From: Spirosomataceae bacterium
GTDB taxonomy: Bacteria > Bacteroidota > Bacteroidia > Cytophagales > Spirosomataceae
DNA length: 5,899 nucleotides
NCBI GenBank assembly: GCA_030731175.1
Contig: JANQUM010000207.1
Coordinates: 1-5,899 of the forward strand
Reading direction: 5' to 3'
Part shown: piece after piece, positions 1-5,742 of the stretch
Numbering within the stretch: the stretch's first letter is position 1
How the letters are laid out: the number at the start of each line of letters is the position of its first letter
Position numbers and translations under genes: made by a program
Notes under the pieces: generated by a model
What the model was told of the DNA's origin: nothing
Seen by the model: the letters and a program-made list of their open reading frames with translations, nothing else
Database searches by the model: none

Positions 1-173
1 TGTTTGTTCTCAGAAGGTGAGTACAGGTGTTCGGCGGTAAAACCGGGTTGAAGCGTTAGTTTGGAAATTTTAGGATTTTCGTCAGATTGCGAATAATTGA
101 TGCCTGAATAAGCGGCCACGCCGAAAATCACCACGGCGAGTAAACCGCTGATTTTGAGTAAAGTAGATTTCAT
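1..173 (-). CDS. N-terminus of exported or membrane-anchored protein, possibly a PVC-type heme-binding/sorbosone dehydrogenase-like protein (partial)
   Basis: An open frame reads leftward from ATG at 173-171 and runs off the left edge, giving 57 codons. Residues 1-4 (MKST) are followed by a hydrophobic stretch at about 8-22 (ISGLLAVVIFGVAAY), which is a signal peptide or single membrane anchor, so the rest should lie in the periplasm. After a polar linker comes LTLQPGFTAEHLYSPSENK (residues 39-57). I recognise this PGF..EHLYSPSE pattern from the start of large Bacteroidota beta-propeller/cytochrome-like proteins annotated as heme-binding or L-sorbosone dehydrogenase-like. The CxxCH motif and propeller that would confirm this lie outside the window. 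A strong terminator at 270-307 separates it from the kdu operon, so it is probably its own transcription unit. That it is a coding region is fairly sure; the family is tentative. Confidence 0.6.
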   Translation of the reverse strand, partial: MKSTLLKISGLLAVVIFGVAAYSGINYSQSDENPKISKLTLQPGFTAEHLYSPSENK

Positions 174-269
174 TATTTTTATGGGTTGAATAGATTTACG
201 TTGTTAATGCAATTTAGTAAAATAATTAAAAATTGACTTGCTTTAGGTAATGGTTCAGGGCTTTGTTTG

Positions 270-307
270 AAAAAATAAGTCCTTCCGAAAAGTTTTCAGA
301 AGGACTT
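270..307 (-). terminator. Intrinsic terminator of the kdu operon
   Basis: Arms AAGTCCTTC (277-285) and GAAGGACTT (299-307) are perfectly complementary over 9 bp. Past one mismatch (286/298), GAAA (287-290) pairs with TTTC (294-297), leaving a 3-nt loop. Read on the minus strand, the hairpin is followed by ATTTTTT (276-270), a proper U-tract. On the plus strand nothing T-rich follows, so it works leftward. It sits about 200 bp past the kduI stop and 97 bp before the left gene's start, so it would end the kdu transcript. Confidence 0.85.
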
Positions 308-359
308 GATGCGTTTCAAAATTGAATAAGAGAATCAAGGGTAGAATAGAAATTGACAA

Positions 360-372
360 ATCCCGAAGGGAT
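360..372. repeat. REP-like small palindrome, unit 1
   Basis: ATCCC-GAA-GGGAT forms a perfect 5-bp stem with a GAA loop and is followed by GAAATGATTATAG. It has the same design as ACCAC-GAA-GTGGT at 414-426, including the shared continuation TGA(A/C)AT that overlaps the stem end. It is probably a degenerate copy of one intergenic repeat family. Whether the family is dispersed in the genome cannot be seen here. Confidence 0.55.
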
Positions 373-393
373 GAAATGATTATAGCAGTGTAA

Positions 394-469
394 ATTTACG
401 GATAGATGCTAAAACCACGAAGTGGTGACATTACGGAAGTATAATGTCACCACTTCGTGGTTCGTAAAT
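394..469. repeat. Nested long inverted repeat (21-bp perfect arms), REP/MITE-like
   Basis: The arms at 413-433 and 442-462 are perfect reverse complements over 21 bp around an 8-nt spacer (CGGAAGTA). Each arm contains its own small palindrome: ACCAC-GAA-GTGGT at 414-426 and ACCAC-TTC-GTGGT at 449-461. An outer pair, ATTTACG (394-400) and CGTAAAT (463-469), flanks the core with a 12-nt unpaired stretch on the left side only. Each strand can fold either as one long hairpin or as two small ones. It lies in the 3' untranslated part of the kdu transcript, upstream of the terminator. No U-tract follows it directly, so a terminator role is less likely; a role in mRNA 3'-end stability or an origin as a non-autonomous repeat are alternatives. 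Confidence 0.85.
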
Positions 470-505
470 CTAAGCCTTGATTCATCATGAATAGTGGTTT
501 GCTAC

Positions 506-1336
506 TTACAGCAACTCAGAAATGGCACATTGATCCATGTCTGAGAAAACCTGATTTTCTCCCGCCATTGCCCAAATGAAGGCGTAGTTGGTACTTCCGC
601 AACCAAAATGCACCGACCACGGCGGTGAAATAACCGCTTCATGATTTTTTACGGCGAGGTGGCGGGTTTCCTGCGGTTCGCCCATGTAATGAAAAACCTG
701 ATGCTCGGCGGGAACGTCGAAATAAAAATATGCTTCCATGCGGCGGGTGTGCGTGTGCGGCGGCACGCTATTCCAAACCGAGCCGTCTTTCAATATCGTA
801 AGTCCCATGACCAACTGACAGCTTTTTATGCCGTCGAGGTGAATGTATTTATAAATAATCCGCTCGTTTGAAGTTGATTTGTCGCCCATTTCAACGGGCG
901 AAGCATCGGCGGCAGCCATGAAAGTATTTGGGTATTTGTGATGTGCGGGAACGGACATAAAGTAAAAACTTGCGGGTTCGTCTGCCGAGTTGCTACTAAA
1001 TTCCACATTTTCCGTTCCTCGACCCAAATAAAGGCAGTCAAGTTTGTTTAATGTATGAGTTTCACCGTCAGCAGTAATTTTACCGGTATTCCCGACGTTG
1101 ATGATGCCAATTTCTCTGCGTTCTAAAAAGAATTTACTTTTCAGTTCTTCGTAATTTTCAAGCGTTACGGTTTCGGTGCTGGGTTTTACGCCGCCAATAA
1201 TTGCCCGGTCGTAATGCGAATACGTGCAAGTTACCCGATTATTAGTCATGATATTTTCCAGCAAAAAATTCGTCCGAAGTTGCACCGTATTCATGCCTTT
1301 TGTTTCTGTTGGGCTGTTGCCAAATCTGATTTCCAT
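506..1336 (-). CDS. kduI: 5-dehydro-4-deoxy-D-glucuronate isomerase (4-deoxy-L-threo-5-hexosulose-uronate ketol-isomerase)
   Basis: KduI is a cytoplasmic zinc cupin that converts 4-deoxy-L-threo-5-hexosulose uronate, the open form of the sugar released from unsaturated uronides, to 3-deoxy-D-glycero-2,5-hexodiulosonate. The 276-aa product matches the usual length (278 in E. coli). The zinc site is complete: His194 and His196 in PPHTHTRRMEAYFYFDV, Glu201 in the same motif, and His243 in PPWSVHFGCG, matching E. coli His196, His198, Glu203 and His245 with a constant offset of two. Other family landmarks are MNTVQLRTNFLLENI (15-29), YSHYDRAIIGG (39-49) and CLYLGRGTENVEF (101-113). It is the last gene of the operon, 63 bp after kduD. 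The ATG at 1336 gives the normal family N-terminus, although no Shine-Dalgarno site is visible. Nothing looks broken. Confidence 0.97.
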   Translation of the reverse strand: MEIRFGNSPTETKGMNTVQLRTNFLLENIMTNNRVTCTYSHYDRAIIGGVKPSTETVTLENYEELKSKFFLERREIGIINVGNTGKITADGETHTLNKLDCLYLGRGTENVEFSSNSADEPASFYFMSVPAHHKYPNTFMAAADASPVEMGDKSTSNERIIYKYIHLDGIKSCQLVMGLTILKDGSVWNSVPPHTHTRRMEAYFYFDVPAEHQVFHYMGEPQETRHLAVKNHEAVISPPWSVHFGCGSTNYAFIWAMAGENQVFSDMDQCAISELL

Positions 1337-1399
1337 AGTTGTGTTTTTATAAATTGAATGGTATTGCTTGGATTCTAAAATCCGTATAAATCTGACATA

Positions 1400-2161
1400 T
1401 TATCTTCCCATCCAGCCGCCGTCAACGGTCAAGATGGTGCCGTTTACGTAATTACTTGCGTTTGATGCAAGAAAAACGGTTGGACCAGCAAAGTCTTCGG
1501 GTTCGCCCCAACGCCCGGCGGGAATTCGACTTAAAATTGCTTCATTCCGAACGGGATCTTTTTGCAAGGCATCCGTATTATTTGTTCTAATATAGCCCGG
1601 TGCTATGCCGTTCACGTTCAACCCTTTTGCTGCCCATTCGTTTGAAAGTGCCTTGACCAAACTTCCCAACGCCCCTTTTGAGGCGGCGTAACCAGGAACG
1701 GTAATTCCGCCCTGAAAAGTAAGCAACGAACACGTAAAAATAATTTTACCTGAACCACGAGCCACCATTTCTTTTCCAAACTCACGGGCGAGCAAAAACG
1801 GAGCATTTAAGTTGATATTCAGCACGTTATCCCAATATTCATCGGGGTGTTCGGCGGCTGGGGCACGCATGATTGTTCCGGCATTGTTCACCAAAATGTC
1901 TGGTACGCCGTGTTCTGATAATACTTTTTTGGTGAAATCGTAAAGGGAGTCACGGTTACTGAAATCGCAAGGAATTGCGGTGAATTTTCTACCTAAATCA
2001 GTCACTATTTTCTCGACTTCGCTACCTGATTTTTCGATGCTTCGGCTGCTGACAATAATATCTGCACCCGCTTCGGCGAGTCCTCGAACCATGCCCAAAC
2101 CAATGCCTGTATTTCCGCCCGTGACTAAGGCTGTTTTTCCTGCTAAATTAAATGAGTTCAT
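1400..2161 (-). CDS. kduD: 2-dehydro-3-deoxy-D-gluconate 5-dehydrogenase (2-deoxy-D-gluconate 3-dehydrogenase), SDR family
   Basis: KduD is a cytoplasmic NAD(P)-dependent oxidoreductase that reduces the KduI product to 2-keto-3-deoxygluconate. The 253-aa length equals that of E. coli KduD. It is a classical short-chain dehydrogenase: the cofactor glycine motif TGGNTGIG (14-21), NNAG (92-95), structural Asn116 in NINLNAP, catalytic Ser145, and Tyr158/Lys162 in YAASK. KduD-specific stretches separate it from generic FabG-like relatives: LLTFQGGITVPGY (146-158), NEWAAKGLNVNGIAPGY (174-190), TNNT (193-196), RIPAGRWGEP (212-221), and the C-terminus SNYVNGTILTVDGGW. It lies 81 bp after the GH88 gene and 63 bp before kduI on the same strand, and no terminator is seen in either gap. 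Pairing with kduI and GH88 makes a uronate role more likely than a side activity on steroids or sugar alcohols. Confidence 0.95.
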   Translation of the reverse strand: MNSFNLAGKTALVTGGNTGIGLGMVRGLAEAGADIIVSSRSIEKSGSEVEKIVTDLGRKFTAIPCDFSNRDSLYDFTKKVLSEHGVPDILVNNAGTIMRAPAAEHPDEYWDNVLNINLNAPFLLAREFGKEMVARGSGKIIFTCSLLTFQGGITVPGYAASKGALGSLVKALSNEWAAKGLNVNGIAPGYIRTNNTDALQKDPVRNEAILSRIPAGRWGEPEDFAGPTVFLASNASNYVNGTILTVDGGWMGR

Positions 2162-2242
2162 AAGATTTGAGTGTACTTCGGAAGAAAAAACGTTCTGTGT
2201 TTGATTGTGTTAATTTAAATGATATTTCAGCGATTTAACTCC

Positions 2243-3403
2243 TCATTTATCCAGTTTCTGGAGTCTGGTAAGAGCTTCAAGATAATAGTAATCTGCGTAC
2301 ACAATGGGTGTATCAATCTCGTGTTTTGCGGGTAAATGCCCCGTGCTGTGATCGGTGATAAAACCGAGGTTAGTACTTACCGGAGATAAATAGCTGGCTT
2401 GAATACTTTTGATTAATGCTTTTCCGTACGCTAAAAACTGAGGTGCTTCGGGAATATCAAAAGTACCCAATTCCAAAAGAGCGGAAGCCATAATTGCCGC
2501 CGCCGATACATCTCTTGGCACGTGCGGAATGGCGGGGTCATCGTAATCCCAATACGGAATTAAATCTGCTGGTGTGCGAGGGTGATTAATTAGGAAATGA
2601 CCGATTTTTACCGCTTGATCTAAGAATTCTTTTTGTCCGGTTTCACGGTAAGTCATGGTGTAGCCGTACAGTCCCCACGCTTGCCCCCGTGCCCACGCCG
2701 ATGCGTCTGAGAAGCCTTGGTGCGTATTTTTCTTTTCGGGTAATCCCGTTGCCGGATCGTAGCTAACCACGTGGAAAGAACTCCCGTCTGGTCTGTAATG
2801 ATGCTTTATCGTATTTTGGGCGTGGGTAATTGCTATTTCCCTAAACTGCGGATCGTTGGTTTCTTTTGATGCCCAAAAAAGTAATTCGAGGTTCATCATA
2901 TTATCAATAATAACGGGGTATTTCCAAGAGTTGCTGTTATGATCCCAAGAGCGAATTAAGCCGATTTTTTCATCGAATCTGCCGCTCAATGTCTTCGCCG
3001 CCTGCACCAATACGGGTTTTAGCGAAGCATCATTGGTGAGCCGCAGGGCGTTTCCGAAGCTACAATACATCATAAAACCTAAGTCGTGCGTGCCGCCGTA
3101 GTTTTTTATATGCTCTAAGTGCATCGTGTTTTCGAGGGCTTTATCTTTCCAGAAATCTTTTCCGGTAAGCTCATACATCAGCCAAAGGTTTCCGGGAAAA
3201 AACCCACTGGTCCAGTCTCGGTCTTTCACAAGAAAAAGCGTATCTGCCCGAACAGATCGCGGACTGCATAGGTCTGGTCTTGAAGAACGGGCATTTTCAA
3301 CGGCGAAAAGGGCGGTTTTGAGTTGTGCTTCGTGCGAAGCTAAATCTGCTTGAGCAAAAACTTGGGGAGCTATCAGGAATAGCAGCACTACTAATTTCTT
3401 CAT
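2243..3403 (-). CDS. Exported unsaturated glucuronyl hydrolase, glycoside hydrolase family 88
   Basis: GH88 enzymes hydrolyse the 4,5-unsaturated uronic acid from the non-reducing end of lyase products by hydrating the double bond. From ATG at 3403 the product is 386 aa. Residues 1-17 are a signal peptide (MKKLVVLLFLIAPQVFA), with cleavage after A17 or A19; there is no lipobox, so a soluble periplasmic enzyme is expected. Both catalytic aspartates are present: Asp107 in THDLGF (Asp88 of Bacillus UGL) and Asp167 in IIDNMMNLELLFWAS (Asp149). SDASAWARGQAWGLYGYTMT (232-251) is a further family signature, and DYYYLEAL lies at 371-378. The frame stays open to 3466, but that start adds 21 charged residues before the signal peptide. 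The 3403 ATG overlaps the upstream stop as ATGA, which fixes the choice. GH105 is a related alternative, but the motif set favours GH88. Confidence 0.93.
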   Translation of the reverse strand: MKKLVVLLFLIAPQVFAQADLASHEAQLKTALFAVENARSSRPDLCSPRSVRADTLFLVKDRDWTSGFFPGNLWLMYELTGKDFWKDKALENTMHLEHIKNYGGTHDLGFMMYCSFGNALRLTNDASLKPVLVQAAKTLSGRFDEKIGLIRSWDHNSNSWKYPVIIDNMMNLELLFWASKETNDPQFREIAITHAQNTIKHHYRPDGSSFHVVSYDPATGLPEKKNTHQGFSDASAWARGQAWGLYGYTMTYRETGQKEFLDQAVKIGHFLINHPRTPADLIPYWDYDDPAIPHVPRDVSAAAIMASALLELGTFDIPEAPQFLAYGKALIKSIQASYLSPVSTNLGFITDHSTGHLPAKHEIDTPIVYADYYYLEALTRLQKLDK

Positions 3404-4464
3404 TTTATGATTTTTATGGTTGGGTTTTCTACTTGAGTTTTTTCTTGAATACAGTAATTTATCCATTGTTGGGCGTTGGTAATTTCTCCGGCTTTATCCC
3501 ACGCTGCCCCAACGTAATATACTAACGACTTGCCAGATGTAACTTTAGTTTGGGTTATCCATTGTTCAGCTTGCAGGCTCATTTCGGATAAATCAGCACC
3601 GATAACGGCAATTCCCGTTGTGCCGTCTTTGCCGTGTTGCGGTTCCCAATACGCCAAAATGCCGTTTTGTTCGTCTAAAAAGGTGGTTCCCTTCCCAGGT
3701 CGGTCAACAATCCCTACCGCTACTGCGAGTTCGTCTTTTCCGTCAAAATAGTAGGTCGTTTCTAATTTGTAAAACTGACTTCCCGCTTCAATCGTGAATT
3801 TTTTATGGGCTCGAACTTCCGTTCCCTCAACCATCCACGGGTCATATTCCAAAACAAAGACCGTTCTCAAAGGACCGTTTTCGAGAATTTTGTAGCGGTG
3901 GTAATTTTTTGAATAAGCTATTCCATTTTTCCCGATTGGGGCGTTATTTCCCGCTCCTAAGGTGAGTCCAACCTTATAATAATCCAACCCGTCGCCGAGG
4001 TCATTGTGGTAATCTCCGTGCGTATATCGACGGTCGATTACCAAATCAGTGGTTCGTTTTACCCAAACATCAAAACCGTAGGCATCGCCGCTTGTGCCTT
4101 CCAAGGCTTGGCCGTAGGCTCGGAAAGCTATTTTATCGTTTTCCCAAGCAAAATCATCCAAACGTTCCGGCACGTAACGGGCAAAAGTACGGGAAATAAC
4201 TTCCATCGGTTTTCCTACAACGGCGGTAACCGTTTTGGTTTCTACCGCTGTTAAATCTACGAGTACTAAAACTCCGTCTTCAACGAGCTGATAAGGTATT
4301 TCTACTCGATAATCGTCCATTAATTTGAATGATTGGTCGGGCAGATTTATTTCAGAATTTGAGATATGGATTACCCGACTTTTTAAGTCGGTAGCACCAG
4401 AGTTTGTGAGTTGCACCTGAGCGGCAAGCTGAAAACAACAAAGAAGAAGTACAAAGGTTTTCAT
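3400..4464 (-). CDS. Exported DUF4861 family protein, function uncertain (uronide-processing context)
   Basis: First gene of the operon, 354 aa. Residues 1-15 (MKTFVLLLCCFQLAA) form a signal peptide with cleavage before Q16; Cys9 and Cys10 sit inside the hydrophobic core and do not make a lipobox, so a soluble periplasmic protein is likely. I assign DUF4861 from the signature YVPERLDDFAWEND (97-110) with KIAFRAYG (111-118), from DGLDYYKVGLTLGAG (158-172), and from the later beta-rich segments LRTVFVLEYDPW (199-210), KKFTIEAGSQFYKLETTYYF (221-240) and GIVDRPGKG (251-259). The many Asp, Glu, His and Tyr residues in 97-190 (ERLDD, HGDYHND, DYY, KNYHRY) could form an acidic-sugar site, but no catalytic residue is established to my knowledge. 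The stop overlaps the GH88 start (ATGA), implying translational coupling and a joint task. It might form or expose the unsaturated uronyl end that GH88 removes; that is inference. Confidence 0.85.
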   Translation of the reverse strand: MKTFVLLLCCFQLAAQVQLTNSGATDLKSRVIHISNSEINLPDQSFKLMDDYRVEIPYQLVEDGVLVLVDLTAVETKTVTAVVGKPMEVISRTFARYVPERLDDFAWENDKIAFRAYGQALEGTSGDAYGFDVWVKRTTDLVIDRRYTHGDYHNDLGDGLDYYKVGLTLGAGNNAPIGKNGIAYSKNYHRYKILENGPLRTVFVLEYDPWMVEGTEVRAHKKFTIEAGSQFYKLETTYYFDGKDELAVAVGIVDRPGKGTTFLDEQNGILAYWEPQHGKDGTTGIAVIGADLSEMSLQAEQWITQTKVTSGKSLVYYVGAAWDKAGEITNAQQWINYCIQEKTQVENPTIKIIK

Positions 4465-4530
4465 GCTATTTTTTGAGTAAATTTGAATCTTTAAAAGCGT
4501 TTGGTTACTGACTGGTATTTAACTTTAGTG

Positions 4531-4546
4531 AACTCTTTATAGAGTT
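4531..4546. repeat. Inverted repeat AACTCT-TTAT-AGAGTT in the divergent promoter region
   Basis: AACTCT (4531-4536) and AGAGTT (4541-4546) are perfect reverse complements around TTAT. No extension pairs outside. It could be an operator half-site pair or a short hairpin in the 5' leader of the leftward transcript. A 6-bp arm in AT-rich DNA may also be chance. Confidence 0.5.
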
Positions 4547-4554
4547 GTAATTTA

Positions 4555-4576
4555 AGGCATTATAATTATATTGCCT
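4555..4576. promoter_or_regulatory. Near-perfect 22-bp palindrome, candidate protein-binding site
   Basis: AGGCA (4555-4559) and TGCCT (4572-4576) are complementary and flank the self-palindrome TATAATTATA (4561-4570); only the pair 4560/4571 (T-T) fails, so 10 of 11 pairs match. The centre is AT rather than the CG typical of LacI-family operators, so it may belong to another regulator. It could also extrude as a hairpin in single-stranded DNA or RNA. Confidence 0.5.
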
Positions 4577-4593
4577 GCCGGAGCGGTACTATA

Positions 4594-4615
4594 TTTATGC
4601 AATCGTTTTCGTAAA
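4594..4615. promoter_or_regulatory. Candidate LacI-family operator
   Basis: The 22-bp site centres on CG (4604-4605), with left half TTTATGCAAT and right half TTTTCGTAAA. Comparing the left half with the reverse complement of the right (TTTACGAAAA) gives 7 of 10 matches, including the outer TTTA/TAAA and an AAnCGnTT core, which is the LacI-family pattern. It lies 28 bp before the start codon of the LacI-type gene and overlaps a possible -7 element, fitting autoregulation and control of the divergent operon. No second strong copy is visible in the window. Confidence 0.5.
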
Positions 4616-4643
4616 CAACGGCGATAATTAGTAGAAGAAAAGT

Positions 4644-5675
4644 ATGGCGGATGTAACAATCAAAGATATAGCAACGGCGTTGGGAATGGCGGCATCAACG
4701 GTCTCACGAGCGTTGAGAGGCAGTTATGAGATCAACGAAAAGACCCGTGCACGGGTGGAAGAATACGCACAAAAAGTCAATTATCGCCGAAATACAGTAG
4801 CCCAAAGTTTGCGGGAAAAGCGAACGAGGGCTTTGGGAGTAGTTGTACCAGAAATATCTAATAATTTTTTCTCCGAAGTGATAAATGGCATCGAGGACGA
4901 GGCGTTTACCCGGGGCTATCAGGTCATGATTTTTCAGACCCACGAATCTTTCGAACGGGAGAAGCAAACCGTACAGCAACTTTACGAACGGAGGGTTGAC
5001 GGCTTATTGATTAGTTTATCCGGGCAGACCACAGACATTGAGCATATTAGTAGGTACAAAAAGGATGATTTATCGGTTATTTACTTTGACCGTGTGCCAG
5101 AAGACGAAAACGTAGATAAAGTAGTGGTTGATAGTTTTGAAGGCGTTTATCAAGCCGCAACCTGGATGATTCAAAACGGTAAGCGGAAGATTGCACTGCT
5201 TACCAGCCCTCCAGATATATACATCACGAAAAAGCGGCTGGCGGGCTACGCCAAAGCTTTGGAAGACAATGGAATTGACTACGACGAAAAATTGATAAAA
5301 TACTGTGGTTTTGAGCCGTGGGAAGCCCACGACGCCATAAAAGATTTAGTAAAAAACCACCAACCGGAAGGCTTTATCACATGTGCCGACCGATTGACGA
5401 TTGACAGTTACGAAGAATTTAAAAAGCAACTTACCGCGGGGAATACGCCGCTCGTGCCATTTTTTGGGTTTACAAATATCAACGTGGCACACTTGTTAGA
5501 CCCGCCGATAAATGCCATTGTGCAACCTGCTTACGAAATGGGAAGCCGAGCGGCAAAACTGCTCATCGACAAATTAGAATATAACGATCGGAAGCATTTG
5601 GGAAATCGCAGAACAGTTCCGCTTCCTGTGGAAGAGAAGTTAAAAACCCACTTGGTGATAAATTTTACTACGTGA
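4644..5675 (+). CDS. LacI/GalR-family transcriptional regulator, probable regulator of the adjacent uronate operon
   Basis: The 343-aa length is normal for the family. Residues 4-23 (VTIKDIATALGMAASTVSRA) form the N-terminal helix-turn-helix, followed by the third helix to about 48 and the hinge helix around 51-60 (TVAQSLREKR), whose Leu57 would enter the minor groove. The periplasmic-binding-protein-like sugar-binding core starts at ALGVVVPEISNNFFSEVING (63-82) and continues through RRVDGLLISLS (116-126), VIYFDRVP (145-152), FITCADRLTIDSYEEFKK (244-261) and the C-terminal INAIVQPAYEMGSRAAKLLI (289-308). It acts as a DNA-bound dimer in the cytoplasm. Its divergent position next to the operon and the CG-centred palindrome upstream suggest it controls the operon and itself. 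The effector is unknown; a pathway intermediate such as KDG or a 4-deoxy-hexuronate is a guess. The ATG at 4644 gives the standard MADVTIKDIA opening. Confidence 0.95.
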   Translation: MADVTIKDIATALGMAASTVSRALRGSYEINEKTRARVEEYAQKVNYRRNTVAQSLREKRTRALGVVVPEISNNFFSEVINGIEDEAFTRGYQVMIFQTHESFEREKQTVQQLYERRVDGLLISLSGQTTDIEHISRYKKDDLSVIYFDRVPEDENVDKVVVDSFEGVYQAATWMIQNGKRKIALLTSPPDIYITKKRLAGYAKALEDNGIDYDEKLIKYCGFEPWEAHDAIKDLVKNHQPEGFITCADRLTIDSYEEFKKQLTAGNTPLVPFFGFTNINVAHLLDPPINAIVQPAYEMGSRAAKLLIDKLEYNDRKHLGNRRTVPLPVEEKLKTHLVINFTT

Positions 5676-5742
5676 TCAGATAGTAGACGACCCACGCCCG
5701 AACACCGTGTTTGAAAATTTAGAAGCTATTTAACCCAATTTG

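Larger units (their letters stand above)
174..505. other. Gene-free gap holding a terminator and REP-like repeats
   Basis: This 332-bp stretch lies between the start of the left gene and the stop of kduI, both on the minus strand. I find no convincing gene on either strand. It holds, from left to right, an AT-rich segment (about 174-240) that should contain the promoter of the left gene, an intrinsic terminator (270-307), one small GAA-loop palindrome (360-372), and a long nested inverted repeat (394-469). A minus-strand sequence TAAATTGC near 210-217 weakly resembles the Bacteroidota -7 element, but I could not pair it with a -33 element, so no promoter is called. Confidence 0.7.
4465..4643. 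promoter_or_regulatory. Divergent promoter region between the uronate operon and its LacI-type regulator
   Basis: This 179-bp AT-rich gap separates two divergent start codons (4464 leftward, 4644 rightward) and must hold both promoters. It carries three inverted repeats (4531-4546, 4555-4576, 4594-4615). On the plus strand TATATTTA (4590-4597) matches the Bacteroidota -7 consensus TAnnTTTG except for its last base; this would put the regulator's transcription start near 4604, inside the proposed operator. TTG at 4571-4573 is a poor -33 partner because the spacing is short. TAAATTTG at 4478-4485 matches the -7 consensus exactly but is about 160 bp from the regulator start and has no clear -33. 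No convincing promoter for the operon is recognisable by eye. The regulator start is preceded only by purine-rich GAAGAAAAG, not a true Shine-Dalgarno site. Confidence 0.7.

Noticed and set aside
413..462. Long hairpin as the intrinsic terminator of kduI, or as a CRISPR or phage attachment feature
   Set aside because: No U-tract follows on either strand, while the hairpin at 277-307 has one. There is no direct-repeat/spacer periodicity, and no integrase or tRNA nearby.
641..871. Plus-strand open frame inside kduI, and similar open frames opposite or within the other genes (826-1041, 1618-1806, 1980-2204, 3126-3353, 3325-3525, 3530-3751, 4006-4254, 4704-4979, 5070-5330)
   Set aside because: Each lies inside a well-supported gene in another frame, has no recognisable domain and no start context. 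They are shadows of the real coding frames.
1370..1383. Small inverted repeat GGATT-CTAA-AATCC between kduD and kduI
   Set aside because: The stem is only 5 bp with no following T-run on the minus strand. It is too weak to call an attenuator or terminator, and the genes are likely co-transcribed.
4492..4505. Possible second LacI-type operator around AAAAGCGTTTGG
   Set aside because: Only the AAnCGnTT core fits; the flanks do not pair (about 3 of 9 positions). This is expected by chance in AT-rich DNA.
5701..5711. AACAC-C-GTGTT palindrome between the convergent regulator and dehydrogenase genes
   Set aside because: A 1-nt centre cannot form a hairpin and there is no proper U-tract, so it is not a convincing bidirectional terminator.
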